From: JOPF133 sp052144935
GTDB taxonomy: Bacteria > Acidobacteriota > Terriglobia > Bryobacterales > Bryobacteraceae
Assembly: GCA_052144935.1 (NCBI GenBank)
Contig: JBKQPR010000324.1
Location: forward strand, 1 to 34,457
Direction: 5' to 3'
Length of the DNA stretch: 34,457 nt
A program made the position numbers and the translations under genes. This document shows, piece by piece, positions 7,962 through 15,998 of this stretch. Under the pieces are notes generated by a model that made no database searches, was not told where the DNA came from, and saw only the letters and a program-made list of their open reading frames with translations. The stretch's first letter is position 1. Every line of letters begins with the position of its first letter.

Positions 7962-9275
7962 CTAAACCTTGGCGGGGGTCGTCGCGACGCTACGCTCCCC
8001 CAGCGGCACAACATCGCGGGCAGCCTGGCCGGTGTAGATCTGCCGCGGACGAGCGATCTTCTGTTCGGCGTCGCACAGCATCTCCTGCCACTGGGCGAGC
8101 CAGCCCACGGTACGCGGAATGGCAAACAGCACCGTGAACATCTCCGGTTTGAACCCCATAGCCTGGTAGATGATCCCGGAGTAAAAGTCCACGTTGGGAT
8201 AGAGTTTGCGTTTGACGAAGTACTCGTCCTCGAGCGCGATGCGCTCCAGCTCCAGCGCGATGTCCAGCTTGGCGTTGCGGCCGGTGACCTCGAAGACGCT
8301 GTCGGCGGCCCACTTGATAATGCGGGCGCGCGGGTCGTAGTTCTTGTAAACGCGGTGGCCGAAGCCCATCAGCTTGAACTCGCCGGCCTTCACCTTGTCG
8401 ATGTAGGCCGGGACCTTGTCCTTGGAGCCGATGACATCCAACATCTTGAGGACTTCTTCGTTGGCGCCGCCGTGCAGCGGGCCGGACAAAGCGGCGCAAG
8501 CGGCTGCGGTGGAGAGGAATGGATCGGCCTGGGAACTGCCCACGGCGCGCATGGCGTTGGTGCTGCAGTTCTGTTCGTGGTCGGCGTGCAGGATGAACAG
8601 GATGTCGAGAGCGCGCGCCAGGATGGGATTGACCTGATATTTGGGCTCCACCATCTTCCACAGCATGTTCATGAAGTTCTCGGTATAGCTGAGGTCGTTG
8701 TCGGGATAGACGTAGGGGAAGCCGAGGCTGTGACGGTACGTATAGGCAGCGATGGTGGGCATCTTGCCGATGAGGCGCCTGATCTGCAAGGCGCGCACCT
8801 TGGGGTCCAGCACATGCCGGGAGTCGGGATAAACAGTGGATAGCGCGGCGACGGTGCTGGCCAGCATCCCCATAGGGTGGGCGTCGTAACGGAAACCTTC
8901 CAGAAACTTCTTGGTGGTTTCATGAAGCATGGTGTGGTGAGTGATTTCGGCCACCCAATTCGTGAGCTGCGGCGTGGTGGGCAGTTCCCCGAACAGGATC
9001 AGATAGGACACTTCGAGGAAGGTGCACTTCTCCGCCAGTTGCTCGATGGGGTAGCCCCGGTATCGCAGGATACCTTTGTCGCCATCGATGAAGGTGATTG
9101 CGCTACGGCACGATGCCGTGTTCATGAATGCGGGGTCGTAAGTCATGAGCCCGAAGTCATCCGGCCCGGTTTTGAGTTGCCGCAGGTCCATGGCACGAAT
9201 CGCCCCGTCCTGAATGGGAATCTCACAGGCAGCCTGCGTACGTTGATCGACTAGGCTTAAAGCTTGTTTGGCCAT
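7962..9275 (-). CDS. gltA: Citrate synthase (type II)
   Basis: A 437-residue citrate synthase, which condenses oxaloacetate and acetyl-CoA as the entry step of the TCA cycle in the cytosol. The N-terminal beta-domain of the bacterial hexameric type is present (GDKGILRYRGYPIEQLAEK). Catalytic residues are visible in SGPLHGGANEEVLKML (His), MGFGHRVYKNYDPRA (His) and PNVDFYSGIIYQAMG (Asp). The start is set at the ATG at 9275, preceded by AAGGAAG 2 nt upstream; a longer frame reaching 9431 has no ribosome-binding site and reads as leader sequence. Length is normal for the family. It is transcribed alone from a good promoter about 190 bp upstream. Confidence 0.97.
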   Translation of the reverse strand: MAKQALSLVDQRTQAACEIPIQDGAIRAMDLRQLKTGPDDFGLMTYDPAFMNTASCRSAITFIDGDKGILRYRGYPIEQLAEKCTFLEVSYLILFGELPTTPQLTNWVAEITHHTMLHETTKKFLEGFRYDAHPMGMLASTVAALSTVYPDSRHVLDPKVRALQIRRLIGKMPTIAAYTYRHSLGFPYVYPDNDLSYTENFMNMLWKMVEPKYQVNPILARALDILFILHADHEQNCSTNAMRAVGSSQADPFLSTAAACAALSGPLHGGANEEVLKMLDVIGSKDKVPAYIDKVKAGEFKLMGFGHRVYKNYDPRARIIKWAADSVFEVTGRNAKLDIALELERIALEDEYFVKRKLYPNVDFYSGIIYQAMGFKPEMFTVLFAIPRTVGWLAQWQEMLCDAEQKIARPRQIYTGQAARDVVPLGERSVATTPAKV

Positions 9276-9459
9276 AACTTCCTTTCTGAGGTCTGGTGGC
9301 GGGATTTGGCCACCTCTGGCCATCGGGCGTTTCGAGCGATGGATCCGCCGGCCCTCACACCGAACGGCCGGTCTCATTTTCAAAGCGTGCTGAAGAGCCG
9401 GACTGCGCCGACCCGGTGGCCCCGGCGGCAAAGACCACCGGACCTATAAAGACCTCTTT

Positions 9460-9488
9460 ATCCTATAATGCGTTGAGATCTGCGTCAA
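9460..9488 (-). promoter_or_regulatory. Sigma-70-type promoter of gltA
   Basis: On the minus strand, TTGACG (9488-9483) and TAGGAT (9465-9460) are separated by exactly 17 bp. They lie about 185 bp upstream of the gltA start, leaving a long 5' leader with no recognised element. Confidence 0.6.
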
Positions 9489-9697
9489 GCTGTGAAAGAA
9501 CCTGTTGAAAACTCTGCTCAGAAATCCGATTTGGAGGTACGCTGCCGGAGTGGCCGCTCTCCGCTGGAGGGTGGGCGATCTGGAGCGGCAGCCCTCGGTC
9601 GCATGGCTGCCGCCCATGGCGCAACGGGCGGGACGCCGTTGGCGAATCGTTCGATCTTGCGAACCAGGCGCCAGCCGCCCGATCCCAGCTTGCGCCT
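9489..9697. other. Intergenic region without recognised gene
   Basis: Open frames here on both strands read as low-complexity Arg/Pro/Ala-rich translations of GC-rich DNA. No RNA gene or clear terminator was seen between the hemerythrin stop and the gltA promoter. Confidence 0.5.
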
Positions 9698-10123
9698 CTA
9701 CGATGCCACCGCCGCGCGCCCGCGGCCGGCGTTGCGCAGAGCCGAGGCCATCATGCGGTCCGCCACGGCGGTGTGATCGCGAAACCAACTGGAGAGGTAG
9801 CGCAACAGATCGAGGGGCGCCGCCGTGTCGCCCTTGCCAGCCACCGCGGCGAGGGCCTCGATCTGGCGGCGGGCGGCATCGTGCTGCTTCTTGTGCCACG
9901 CATAGCCCGAATAGCGGAGCGAGCGCATCAAGCGCTCTTCGTGCGCGAAATGCGCCTCCAGTTCAGTAATCAACAGGCGCATGGTCTCGTGCGTTGTCTG
10001 GGGGTCCGCGCCAGCCTCAACGGCCCGGTGGAGTTCTTCGCCCAGGCGGAACAGCTCGCGGTGTTCCGCATCGAATTCCGGTTGGAAGACCGCGTGTTCC
10101 CGGGTCCAGTGAAACAGCCGCAT
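9698..10123 (-). CDS. Bacteriohemerythrin
   Basis: A 141-residue single-domain hemerythrin, an O2-binding non-haem di-iron four-helix bundle in the cytosol. All seven expected iron ligands can be placed: His21 (FDAEHRELF), His58 and Glu62 (AHFAHEERLM), His77 and His81 (WHKKQH), and His117 and Asp122 (WFRDHTAVADRMM). The start at 10123 has no Shine-Dalgarno; a TACTGT hexamer lies 11 nt upstream. The last ~10 residues are Ala/Arg-rich and outside the fold. Such proteins are used for oxygen storage, delivery or sensing. Nothing nearby shows which. Confidence 0.93.
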   Translation of the reverse strand: MRLFHWTREHAVFQPEFDAEHRELFRLGEELHRAVEAGADPQTTHETMRLLITELEAHFAHEERLMRSLRYSGYAWHKKQHDAARRQIEALAAVAGKGDTAAPLDLLRYLSSWFRDHTAVADRMMASALRNAGRGRAAVAS

Positions 10124-10228
10124 GAAAACAGTTTACAGTATTTTGGACCTCATTAGGTAAAACCAGTACGATCCGCTGCGCGCCGGTTGCGCCACCCCCG
10201 CCGGCTGGATTAGGCTGTGAGAGCACAC

Positions 10229-11380
10229 ATGCTCCTCGATCGCCGTCAGATTTTCGCCGCCCTCGCCGCGGGGGCCGCGGCCCGCGTGATTCGCGCCGCG
10301 GACGATTCCGTCGCCATTCCCGGCAAACGCCCCATGATCCTGCACAACGACCGTCCCGAGGATCTGGAAACGCCGGTGCGCTACTTCGATTCCTACTTCA
10401 CCCCGGTGGACGCCTTCTTCGTGCGCCAGCATCTGCCGCGCCCCGCCGCCATCGACCCGGCCGCTTACAAGCTGACCGTCAATGGCATGGTCTCGAGGCC
10501 CCTCGAGCTGTCGCTGGCCGATCTCAAGAAGCTGCCGCAATATACCGTGCCGGCCGTGCTGGAATGCACCGGCAACGGGCGCGGCTTCTACAGCCCCAAG
10601 GTTCCGGGCATCCAATGGGGCCGCGGCGCCATCGGTAACGCCGGGTGGAGCGGGCCGCGCATCTCCGACATTTTGAAACTGGCGGGCGCCTCTTCCTCGG
10701 CCGCGTTTCTGGAGACCGATGGGGCCGATACCGGCGTGGCGAAGACCCCCGATTTCGTCCGCTCCCTGCCCATGCAGAAGGCCCTCCATCCCGCCACGCT
10801 GCTGGCCTTGAACATGAACGGCCAGCCGTTGCCCGATATCCACGGCTTCCCCGCGCGGCTGCTGGTTCCCGGTTGGGATGGCACCAGTTCCGTGAAATGG
10901 GTGATCCGTCTGTCGGCCGCCGCGGAGGCCCACAAAGGCTTCTTCATGAATCCGGGGTACCGCTATCCAAAGTACGCTTTGCCGCCTGGAACGCCTGCCC
11001 GGCCGGCGGAGTTGGAGGTGATCGAAGGCATGCCGGTGAAGTCCACCATCACGGCGCCCGAGGACCAGAGCAAGGCGGCCTTGGGCGCGATCGCCATCCG
11101 CGGCTTCGCCTGGGCGGGCGAGCAGTCGATCGAGCGCGTGGACGTCTCTACCGATGGCGGCAGCCGCTGGCGGGAAGCGCGTCTGACCGGGCCGAAACTG
11201 CCCTTCGCCTGGCGCTTGTGGCAGATCGACTGGCAGCCCACAGACCCCGGCTATTACACGATCCTCTCTCGCGCCACCGATTCGGCCGGCCGCGTGCAGC
11301 CAATCGTATCGCCGTGGAATCCGTCGGGATATTTGTGGAACGCCATAGACCGCGTGGGCATTACCCTGGAGAAAGCGTGA
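10229..11380 (+). CDS. Sulfite-oxidase-family molybdoenzyme, Tat-exported (SorA-like)
   Basis: About 383 residues. The N-terminus MLLDRRQIFAALAAGAAARV is a twin-arginine signal, fitting a cofactor-loaded enzyme folded before export. The molybdopterin domain contains AVLECTGNGRGFYSPKVPG, where Cys113 is the expected molybdenum ligand, followed by IQWGRGAIGNAGWSGPRISD and the dimerisation (Mo-co) domain ending SPWNPSGYLWNAIDRVGI. Periplasmic SorA enzymes oxidise sulfite to sulfate and pass electrons to a cytochrome c. A c-type cytochrome gene overlaps the stop here, matching the SorAB arrangement. The true substrate (sulfite or another S-oxide) cannot be decided from sequence. A GTG at 10217 is an alternative start. 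Confidence 0.87.
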   Translation: MLLDRRQIFAALAAGAAARVIRAADDSVAIPGKRPMILHNDRPEDLETPVRYFDSYFTPVDAFFVRQHLPRPAAIDPAAYKLTVNGMVSRPLELSLADLKKLPQYTVPAVLECTGNGRGFYSPKVPGIQWGRGAIGNAGWSGPRISDILKLAGASSSAAFLETDGADTGVAKTPDFVRSLPMQKALHPATLLALNMNGQPLPDIHGFPARLLVPGWDGTSSVKWVIRLSAAAEAHKGFFMNPGYRYPKYALPPGTPARPAELEVIEGMPVKSTITAPEDQSKAALGAIAIRGFAWAGEQSIERVDVSTDGGSRWREARLTGPKLPFAWRLWQIDWQPTDPGYYTILSRATDSAGRVQPIVSPWNPSGYLWNAIDRVGITLEKA

Positions 11381-11688
11381 TAAAGAAGCTGCTTCCGATG
11401 GCGCTGGCCGGCCTCCTGGGGGTGGCCGCGTGGTGCGCCGATCAGGCCACGCTCGACCGCGGCAAGAAAGAGGAACAGCAGAGTTGCGTGCCCTGCCACA
11501 GCCTGCGCCTGATTCATTCGCAGCGCCTCGCCAAGGCGGCCTGGAACAAAGAGCTGGACAAGATGACCGGCTGGGGCACGGCGATCCGCGACCGCGACGC
11601 GCTGCTCGAGTATCTGCTGGCCAATTACGGCGACGACAAGCCCATCCCCGCGCCGGCCACGTCGCAGGATGGCACGGGGAAGAAGTGA
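11377..11688 (+). CDS. Small c-type cytochrome, partner of the sulfite-oxidase-like enzyme (SorB-like)
   Basis: A 103-residue exported monohaem cytochrome c. The GTG start at 11377 overlaps the upstream stop (GTGA) and is preceded by GGAG 5 nt away. The signal peptide is IKKLLPMALAGLLGVAAWCA. The haem-binding site is CVPCH (Cys37, Cys40, His41). The helix after it contains LDKMTGWGTAIRDRD, where Met is a candidate sixth ligand, and the C-terminus YLLANYGDDKPIP is the usual final helix. It probably accepts electrons from the molybdoenzyme in the periplasm. Confidence 0.87.
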   Translation: MIKKLLPMALAGLLGVAAWCADQATLDRGKKEEQQSCVPCHSLRLIHSQRLAKAAWNKELDKMTGWGTAIRDRDALLEYLLANYGDDKPIPAPATSQDGTGKK

Positions 11689-11780
11689 TGGAACTCGGTT
11701 TCCCCCCCAACGGCCGCCGGGAACGCGAAGGCGAAGCGCGAAGTTTGCCATCACGCCGATCCGAGAGAAGGATCCCTCCC

Positions 11781-11855
11781 AGCGGAACAGTCAGGCGCCT
11801 GGAGCGAGGAGCTCGACAAAACGGCCGGCTGGACACGGCGATCCGTGACCGCGTC
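11781..11855 (+). pseudogene. Decayed partial copy of the adjacent cytochrome c gene
   Basis: The sequence around 11796-11855 aligns with 11537-11597 inside the cytochrome gene: both contain 'gcctgga', then 'gagct.gacaa', 'ccggctgg', 'cacggcgatccg' and 'gaccgcg'. The copy lacks a base after 'ggctgga', so the frame is lost, and the haem motif is not preserved. It looks like a relic of a tandem duplication. The remaining 11856-12166 shows no recognisable gene. Confidence 0.55.
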
Positions 11856-12166
11856 TCCGGAAGACGCCGGGACGCTTCTGAAATGCTTTCAAGGTAGCGC
11901 GTTACGGCGTAGACCGTGCGGGTGTCGTCCCGAAACGCCTCGTGGCCAAGGCCGCCACGAACTGGGTTGCGAGGTTGATATGCTGCTCCTATAGGCTTCG
12001 TCCGAGGAACCTGCGGGTAACTGGTGCCTTTCGAGGGGGCGGCGGAAGGTCGGGTCGCGCGGAGCAGGTAGCGAAGACGAGGCCCCATGGCGGAGCCGTC
12101 GCCGTTGTCCGTGCTGAGATTCGCCGTGCAAATTCGAGGTTGTTGGCAACACGACCAGATAGCGCT

Positions 12167-13132
12167 TTACCTATTACTGAGCGACTCCAACGATGGAGCG
12201 CCTGGCGAACGAAGAGTCCGAATATCCCGCATCGGTGGTTGGCCGAAGAAACGGCTGTATTCGCGGTTGAATTGGCTTGCACTTTCGTATCCGACCTCAA
12301 AGGCCGCGCTTGCGGCATCCAGGGCGTCCATGAGCATGCGTCCCCGCGCCGCCTGCAACCGAAGCTGTTTCTGGTACTGAAGAGGACTCATCGCGGTCAG
12401 CGCCCGGAAATGGTGGTGCAGCGTGGAAACGCCCATGCCCGCGATTTCCGCGAGATCTTCCACCCGCAGCGGCTTCGCGTAGTTCGCCCTGATCCAAGCG
12501 ATCGCTTTTGCGGTCCGGTGGCTCTGCTCTCCTAGCGTTGCAATCGCCCGAAGGCGTGCGCCCTCCGCGCTCTGAAGGATTCGATAGACGATCTCGCGTT
12601 GAAGCAGACCAGCGAGAAAGGGAATGTCCTGAGGGTTGTCCAGCAGGTCCACGAGCCGGCAGCAGGCACTGAGGAATTCCACCGTGGTCTCACCGGTCGC
12701 CATCGCAGGACTGTCACACGGCGCCTCGGCAACCCGAATCTCTTCTCGGCTGAGAAGCTCCCGGACGACGGGCATTTCGAGTTTAAGCGCCATCGCGAGA
12801 CAGGGGACCTCTTCACTTGCCTCGATCACCCGGCTGAAGACCGGCAAATCGACCGACGTCAGCAGGAATCGCGACGCATCATAGATGAAGACGTTGCGGC
12901 CGAGTTCTACGCGCTTTCGCCCTTGGGCGATCACGGTAACGCTCGGCTCGTAAGTCGCAGGGCATGGAGCGGTCGGGGCGGTCCGCCGGTGGAGCGTCAG
13001 GCCGGGGACATCGGTTGCCCGGCTCTCTGCGGAGCCAATGAACAAGGCAATCTTCCGGGCCAGATCCTCCCGCAATTCGCGGGCGGGATCTCGTAACAGA
13101 GACGCCTCTCCACTGCGGTTCCTCGTGGCCAC
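12167..13132 (-). CDS. AraC family regulator (AraC_N cupin domain plus HTH)
   Basis: A 321-residue regulator. Residues ~30-200 form the AraC-type N-terminal cupin (PCPATYEPSVTVIAQGRKRV, YDASRFLLTSVDLPVFSRVI). The C-terminal ~100 residues carry two helix-turn-helix units (KPLRVEDLAEIAGMGVSTLH and AASAAFEVGYESASQFNREY). This type resembles E. coli YqhC. It is divergent from an aldo/keto reductase-cupin-alcohol dehydrogenase cluster with a 157-bp shared control region, so it most likely activates that cluster (inference by analogy to yqhC-yqhD-dkgA). The start is a GTG at 13132 preceded by GGAGAG at good spacing; no in-frame ATG lies near. Confidence 0.9.
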   Translation of the reverse strand: MATRNRSGEASLLRDPARELREDLARKIALFIGSAESRATDVPGLTLHRRTAPTAPCPATYEPSVTVIAQGRKRVELGRNVFIYDASRFLLTSVDLPVFSRVIEASEEVPCLAMALKLEMPVVRELLSREEIRVAEAPCDSPAMATGETTVEFLSACCRLVDLLDNPQDIPFLAGLLQREIVYRILQSAEGARLRAIATLGEQSHRTAKAIAWIRANYAKPLRVEDLAEIAGMGVSTLHHHFRALTAMSPLQYQKQLRLQAARGRMLMDALDAASAAFEVGYESASQFNREYSRFFGQPPMRDIRTLRSPGAPSLESLSNR

Positions 13133-13289
13133 GGTTTCGCTCTCCTCTCCCCTAGGATAACCGCTGGCTCTGTGCGTGAATCAACAGTGCAAGAGGAATA
13201 GGCAATAAATCGGGAGGATCGGGATACCGCTTCCACGGCAATCGACCCTAACCTGGAGATGGGGGAAACAGTTCCCGAAGGAGAGATAA
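13133..13289. promoter_or_regulatory. Divergent control region between AraC regulator and aldo/keto reductase
   Basis: 157 bp between divergent start codons. It includes an AAGGAG ribosome site just before 13290. No clear inverted repeat or canonical -35/-10 pair could be assigned by eye. Confidence 0.4.
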
Positions 13290-14297
13290 ATGCAGAAGCG
13301 CAAACTGGGAAATAGCGGCCTGGAAGTTTCGGCTCTCGGCCTCGGCTGCATGGGAATGAGCTTTTCTTACGGCCCGCCCAAAGACAAGCAGGAGATGACT
13401 TCTCTTCTCCAGGCAGCCGTGGAACGCGGCATCACATTCTTCGACACCGCCGAGGTCTACGGCCCGTTCTTGAACGAAGAACTGGTGGGCGAAGCTCTCG
13501 CTCCCTTCCGTGACCGTGTGGTGATCGCCACCAAATTCGGGTTCGACGTCAGTCCCGAATTCGATCCCCGCGGGATGAAGGGTTCGCCGGGCCTGAACAG
13601 CCGGCCGGAGCACATCAGGCAAGCCGTGGAGGGGTCGCTCAAGCGGCTCAAGGTGGATGTCATCGACTTGCTCTATCAGCATCGGGTTGACCCGAACGTG
13701 CCAATCGAAGACGTAGCCGGGGCGGTGAAGGACCTGATTCAGGAAGGCAAGGTCAAGCACTTCGGCCTTTCCGAAGCAGGCGTGCAAACCATCCGCCGCG
13801 CACACCGGGTCCAGCCGCTCACGGCGCTCCAGAGCGAATATTCGCTGTGGACAAGAAAGCCCGAGAAGGAAGTGATACCGGCCCTTGAGGAACTGGGAAT
13901 CGGCCTGGTCCCGTACAGCCCACTGGGCAAAGGCTTCCTCACGGGCAAGATCGGCGAAAATGCGAAGTTCGACAGCTCCGACTTTCGCAGCATCCTGCCG
14001 CGCTTCACGCCGGAGGCTCTCAAGGCGAATCAGGCCCTGATTACTCTGCTCGCCGGCATCGGGGAGCGGAAGCGGGCGACGCCTGCTCAGATCGCGCTCG
14101 CCTGGCTGCTGGCCCAGAAGCCGTGGTTTGTTCCGATCCCAGGCACCACAAAACTGCATCGCCTGGACGAAAACATCGGGGCAGTCTCAGTCGAACTCAC
14201 GCCCGGCGATCTCCGTGACATCGCGAACGCCGCCTCAAAGATCACGGTGCAAGGCGCCCGGTACCCCGAAAAGCTGGAGCAGATGACCGGCCGCTGA
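13290..14297 (+). CDS. Aldo/keto reductase
   Basis: A 335-residue NADPH-dependent aldo/keto reductase with the full (beta/alpha)8 barrel. It shows LGLGCMGMSFSYG near the start and the catalytic tetrad Asp and Tyr (ITFFDTAEVYG), Lys (VVIATKFGF) and His (DLLYQHRVD). The cofactor-binding C-terminal part is PWFVPIPGTTKLHRLDENI. It most resembles the AKR subgroup annotated as 'aldo/keto reductase, YajO/PLR-like'. The start follows AAGGAG by 6 nt. As first gene of the cluster divergent from the AraC regulator, it probably reduces reactive aldehydes such as glyoxals (inference). Confidence 0.93.
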   Translation: MQKRKLGNSGLEVSALGLGCMGMSFSYGPPKDKQEMTSLLQAAVERGITFFDTAEVYGPFLNEELVGEALAPFRDRVVIATKFGFDVSPEFDPRGMKGSPGLNSRPEHIRQAVEGSLKRLKVDVIDLLYQHRVDPNVPIEDVAGAVKDLIQEGKVKHFGLSEAGVQTIRRAHRVQPLTALQSEYSLWTRKPEKEVIPALEELGIGLVPYSPLGKGFLTGKIGENAKFDSSDFRSILPRFTPEALKANQALITLLAGIGERKRATPAQIALAWLLAQKPWFVPIPGTTKLHRLDENIGAVSVELTPGDLRDIANAASKITVQGARYPEKLEQMTGR

Positions 14298-14322
14298 GCG
14301 GCCACGCGAAGGAGTTCAAGAA

Positions 14323-14717
14323 ATGGTAATAAAACGGAGCGGTTCACAGCCTTCCGGCAAAGGACCGGCAGAGTATTTACCGGCACGGTGCGGGTTGACC
14401 CGTTGTTCAATCCGCCCACTCCGGCGCGTGCTTTCGGCGCCAGCGTCACCTTCGAACCCGGCGCTAGAACCGCATGGCATACCCACCCGCTCGGTCAGAC
14501 CCTGATCGTGACGGCCGGCTGCGGCCGGGTACAGCGTTGGGGCGGGCCGGTCGAGGAAATCCGGCCGGGTGATGTGGTCTGGATTCCGCCCTCTGAAAAG
14601 CACTGGCACGGCGCGACGCCAACCACGGCGATGACCCATATCGCCATTCAGGAGCAGCTTGAGGGCAAGGCCGCCGACTGGATGGAACACGTCAGCGACG
14701 AACAATACAAGGCCTGA
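14323..14717 (+). pseudogene. Cupin-domain protein with a single-base frameshift
   Basis: The ATG at 14323 has a good AAGGAG site 7 nt upstream and reads MVIKRSGSQPSGKGPAEY, the usual N-terminus of this cupin family. At 14376-14378 a run of T is one base short. The frame is lost there and the family sequence resumes in the next frame (TGTVRVDPLF, then FEPGARTAWHTHPLGQTLIV, then GDVVWIPPSEKHWHG). The metal-binding His residues of both cupin motifs (WHTHP, KHWHG) are intact. A GTG at 14388 could start a shortened but complete barrel, so function may survive, or the base may be a sequencing or assembly error. It lies within the aldo/keto reductase-alcohol dehydrogenase operon. Confidence 0.75.
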
Positions 14718-14747
14718 CTAAGGGCCGAAAGACAGGAGCGTCAATCC

Positions 14748-15806
14748 ATGTACCAAGCGAAGGCTTATTCCGCTCGCAGCGCGACATCGCCGCTTTCCTC
14801 CACGACGGTCGCGCGTCGAGATCCAAACCAACATGACATACAGATCGAGATCCTATTCTGCGGTATCTGCCATTCCGATCTCCACCAGGTCCGCAACGAA
14901 TGGAGCGGCGTCATGCCGACGGTCTATCCTTGCGTTCCAGGCCATGAGATCGTCGGCCGTGTCACCAGAGTCGGCTCCGCAGTGACGAAGTTCAAGCCCG
15001 GCGACCTCGCCGCGGTCGGCTGCATGGTCGATTCCGACCGCACCTGCCCCGAGTGCCAGGCTGGCCTCGAGCAGTTCTGCCCGAACCTGACCCTCACCTA
15101 CAACTTCCCCGATAAGCATCTCGGAGGCGTGACCTATGGTGGCTACTCCGACAGCGTAGTCGTCGACGAGCGGTTTGTTCTGCAGGTCCCATCCAACCTG
15201 GATCTCGCCGGAACCGCGCCTCTCCTCTGCGCCGGAATCACCACATATTCACCCATGCGCCACTGGGGCGTCACCAAAGGCAAGAAAGCCGGCGTGGTGG
15301 GTCTCGGCGGACTGGGCCACATGGGCGTGAAGTTTGCTCATGCGCTCGGAGCGCACGTGGTCGTGTTCACGACCTCGCCCAAGAAGAGGGAGGACGCGCT
15401 GCGGCTCGGGGCCGATGAAGTGGTCGTCTCCCGCAATGCCGGCGAAATGAAGAAGCACGCCGGCAGCTTCGACTTCATCCTCGATGCGGTCTCCGCCCAT
15501 CACGATATCGACGCCTACATTCAACTGCTGCGTCGCGACGGTAACATCACCCTCGTCGGCGTGCCTGAGAAGCCCCTGGGCGTCTCGGCATTCGGCCTCA
15601 TCATGGGGCGCCGCAGCCTATCCGGGTCGCCCATCGGCGGAATCCCCGAGACCCAGGAGATGCTCGATTTTTGCGGGGCGCATCACATCACCGCCGATGT
15701 CGAAGTCATCCCGATCCAGAAGCTCAACGAAGCCTACGAGAGACTGCTCAAGGCCGATGTGAAGTACCGCTTCTCGATCGATATGGCTTCTCTCAAAGCG
15801 GAATAG
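14748..15806 (+). CDS. Zinc-dependent alcohol dehydrogenase (YahK/AdhC-like)
   Basis: A 352-residue medium-chain dehydrogenase. Catalytic zinc ligands appear in FCGICHSDLH (Cys) and CVPGHEIVG (His). The structural zinc site is CPECQAGLEQFC with an upstream Cys in VGCMVD. The Rossmann motif is VVGLGGLGHMGVKFA. Members reduce a broad set of aldehydes to alcohols with NADPH. AGGAG lies 9 nt before the ATG. Being co-directional with an aldo/keto reductase and divergent from a YqhC-like regulator, it probably serves aldehyde detoxification. Confidence 0.93.
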   Translation: MYQAKAYSARSATSPLSSTTVARRDPNQHDIQIEILFCGICHSDLHQVRNEWSGVMPTVYPCVPGHEIVGRVTRVGSAVTKFKPGDLAAVGCMVDSDRTCPECQAGLEQFCPNLTLTYNFPDKHLGGVTYGGYSDSVVVDERFVLQVPSNLDLAGTAPLLCAGITTYSPMRHWGVTKGKKAGVVGLGGLGHMGVKFAHALGAHVVVFTTSPKKREDALRLGADEVVVSRNAGEMKKHAGSFDFILDAVSAHHDIDAYIQLLRRDGNITLVGVPEKPLGVSAFGLIMGRRSLSGSPIGGIPETQEMLDFCGAHHITADVEVIPIQKLNEAYERLLKADVKYRFSIDMASLKAE

Positions 15807-15819
15807 GACGAAGAATCAC

Positions 15820-15994
15820 ATGCGAGTTGGCATTCTGGGTTCGGGGCTGATGGGCGGCAAGCTCGGAACGATCTTCGCGCGTGCCGGACACGAGGTGGTA
15901 TTCAGCTACGCGCGCAGCCAGAAGAAGCGACAAGCTGGTGGTCGGTATGTACGAAGGATCGAGCAACATCTGGCTCACTAAGATCGAGGAGTGA
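15820..15994 (+). pseudogene. Chimeric remnant: NADP/F420 oxidoreductase N-terminus joined to a beta-propeller C-terminus
   Basis: From the ATG at 15820 the frame reads MRVGILGSGLMGGKLGTIFA then RAGHEVVFSYARSQKK, the dinucleotide-binding start of NADPH-dependent F420 reductase-like proteins. It then loses similarity and stops at 15981. In another frame, 15929-15994 reads DKLVVGMYEGSSNIWLTKIE and one more Glu before the stop, which looks like the tail of a PD40/Tricorn-type protein. A deletion joining two unrelated genes near 15928 explains both parts. Confidence 0.65.
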
Positions 15995-15998
15995 GCAC

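Noticed and set aside
7460..8137. 225-codon plus-strand frame after the second PLP gene
   Set aside because: Only the short integrase-like stretch is meaningful; the rest is the antisense of gltA or low-complexity sequence.
10133..12088. 651-codon open frame on the minus strand
   Set aside because: Shadow of the molybdoenzyme and cytochrome genes.
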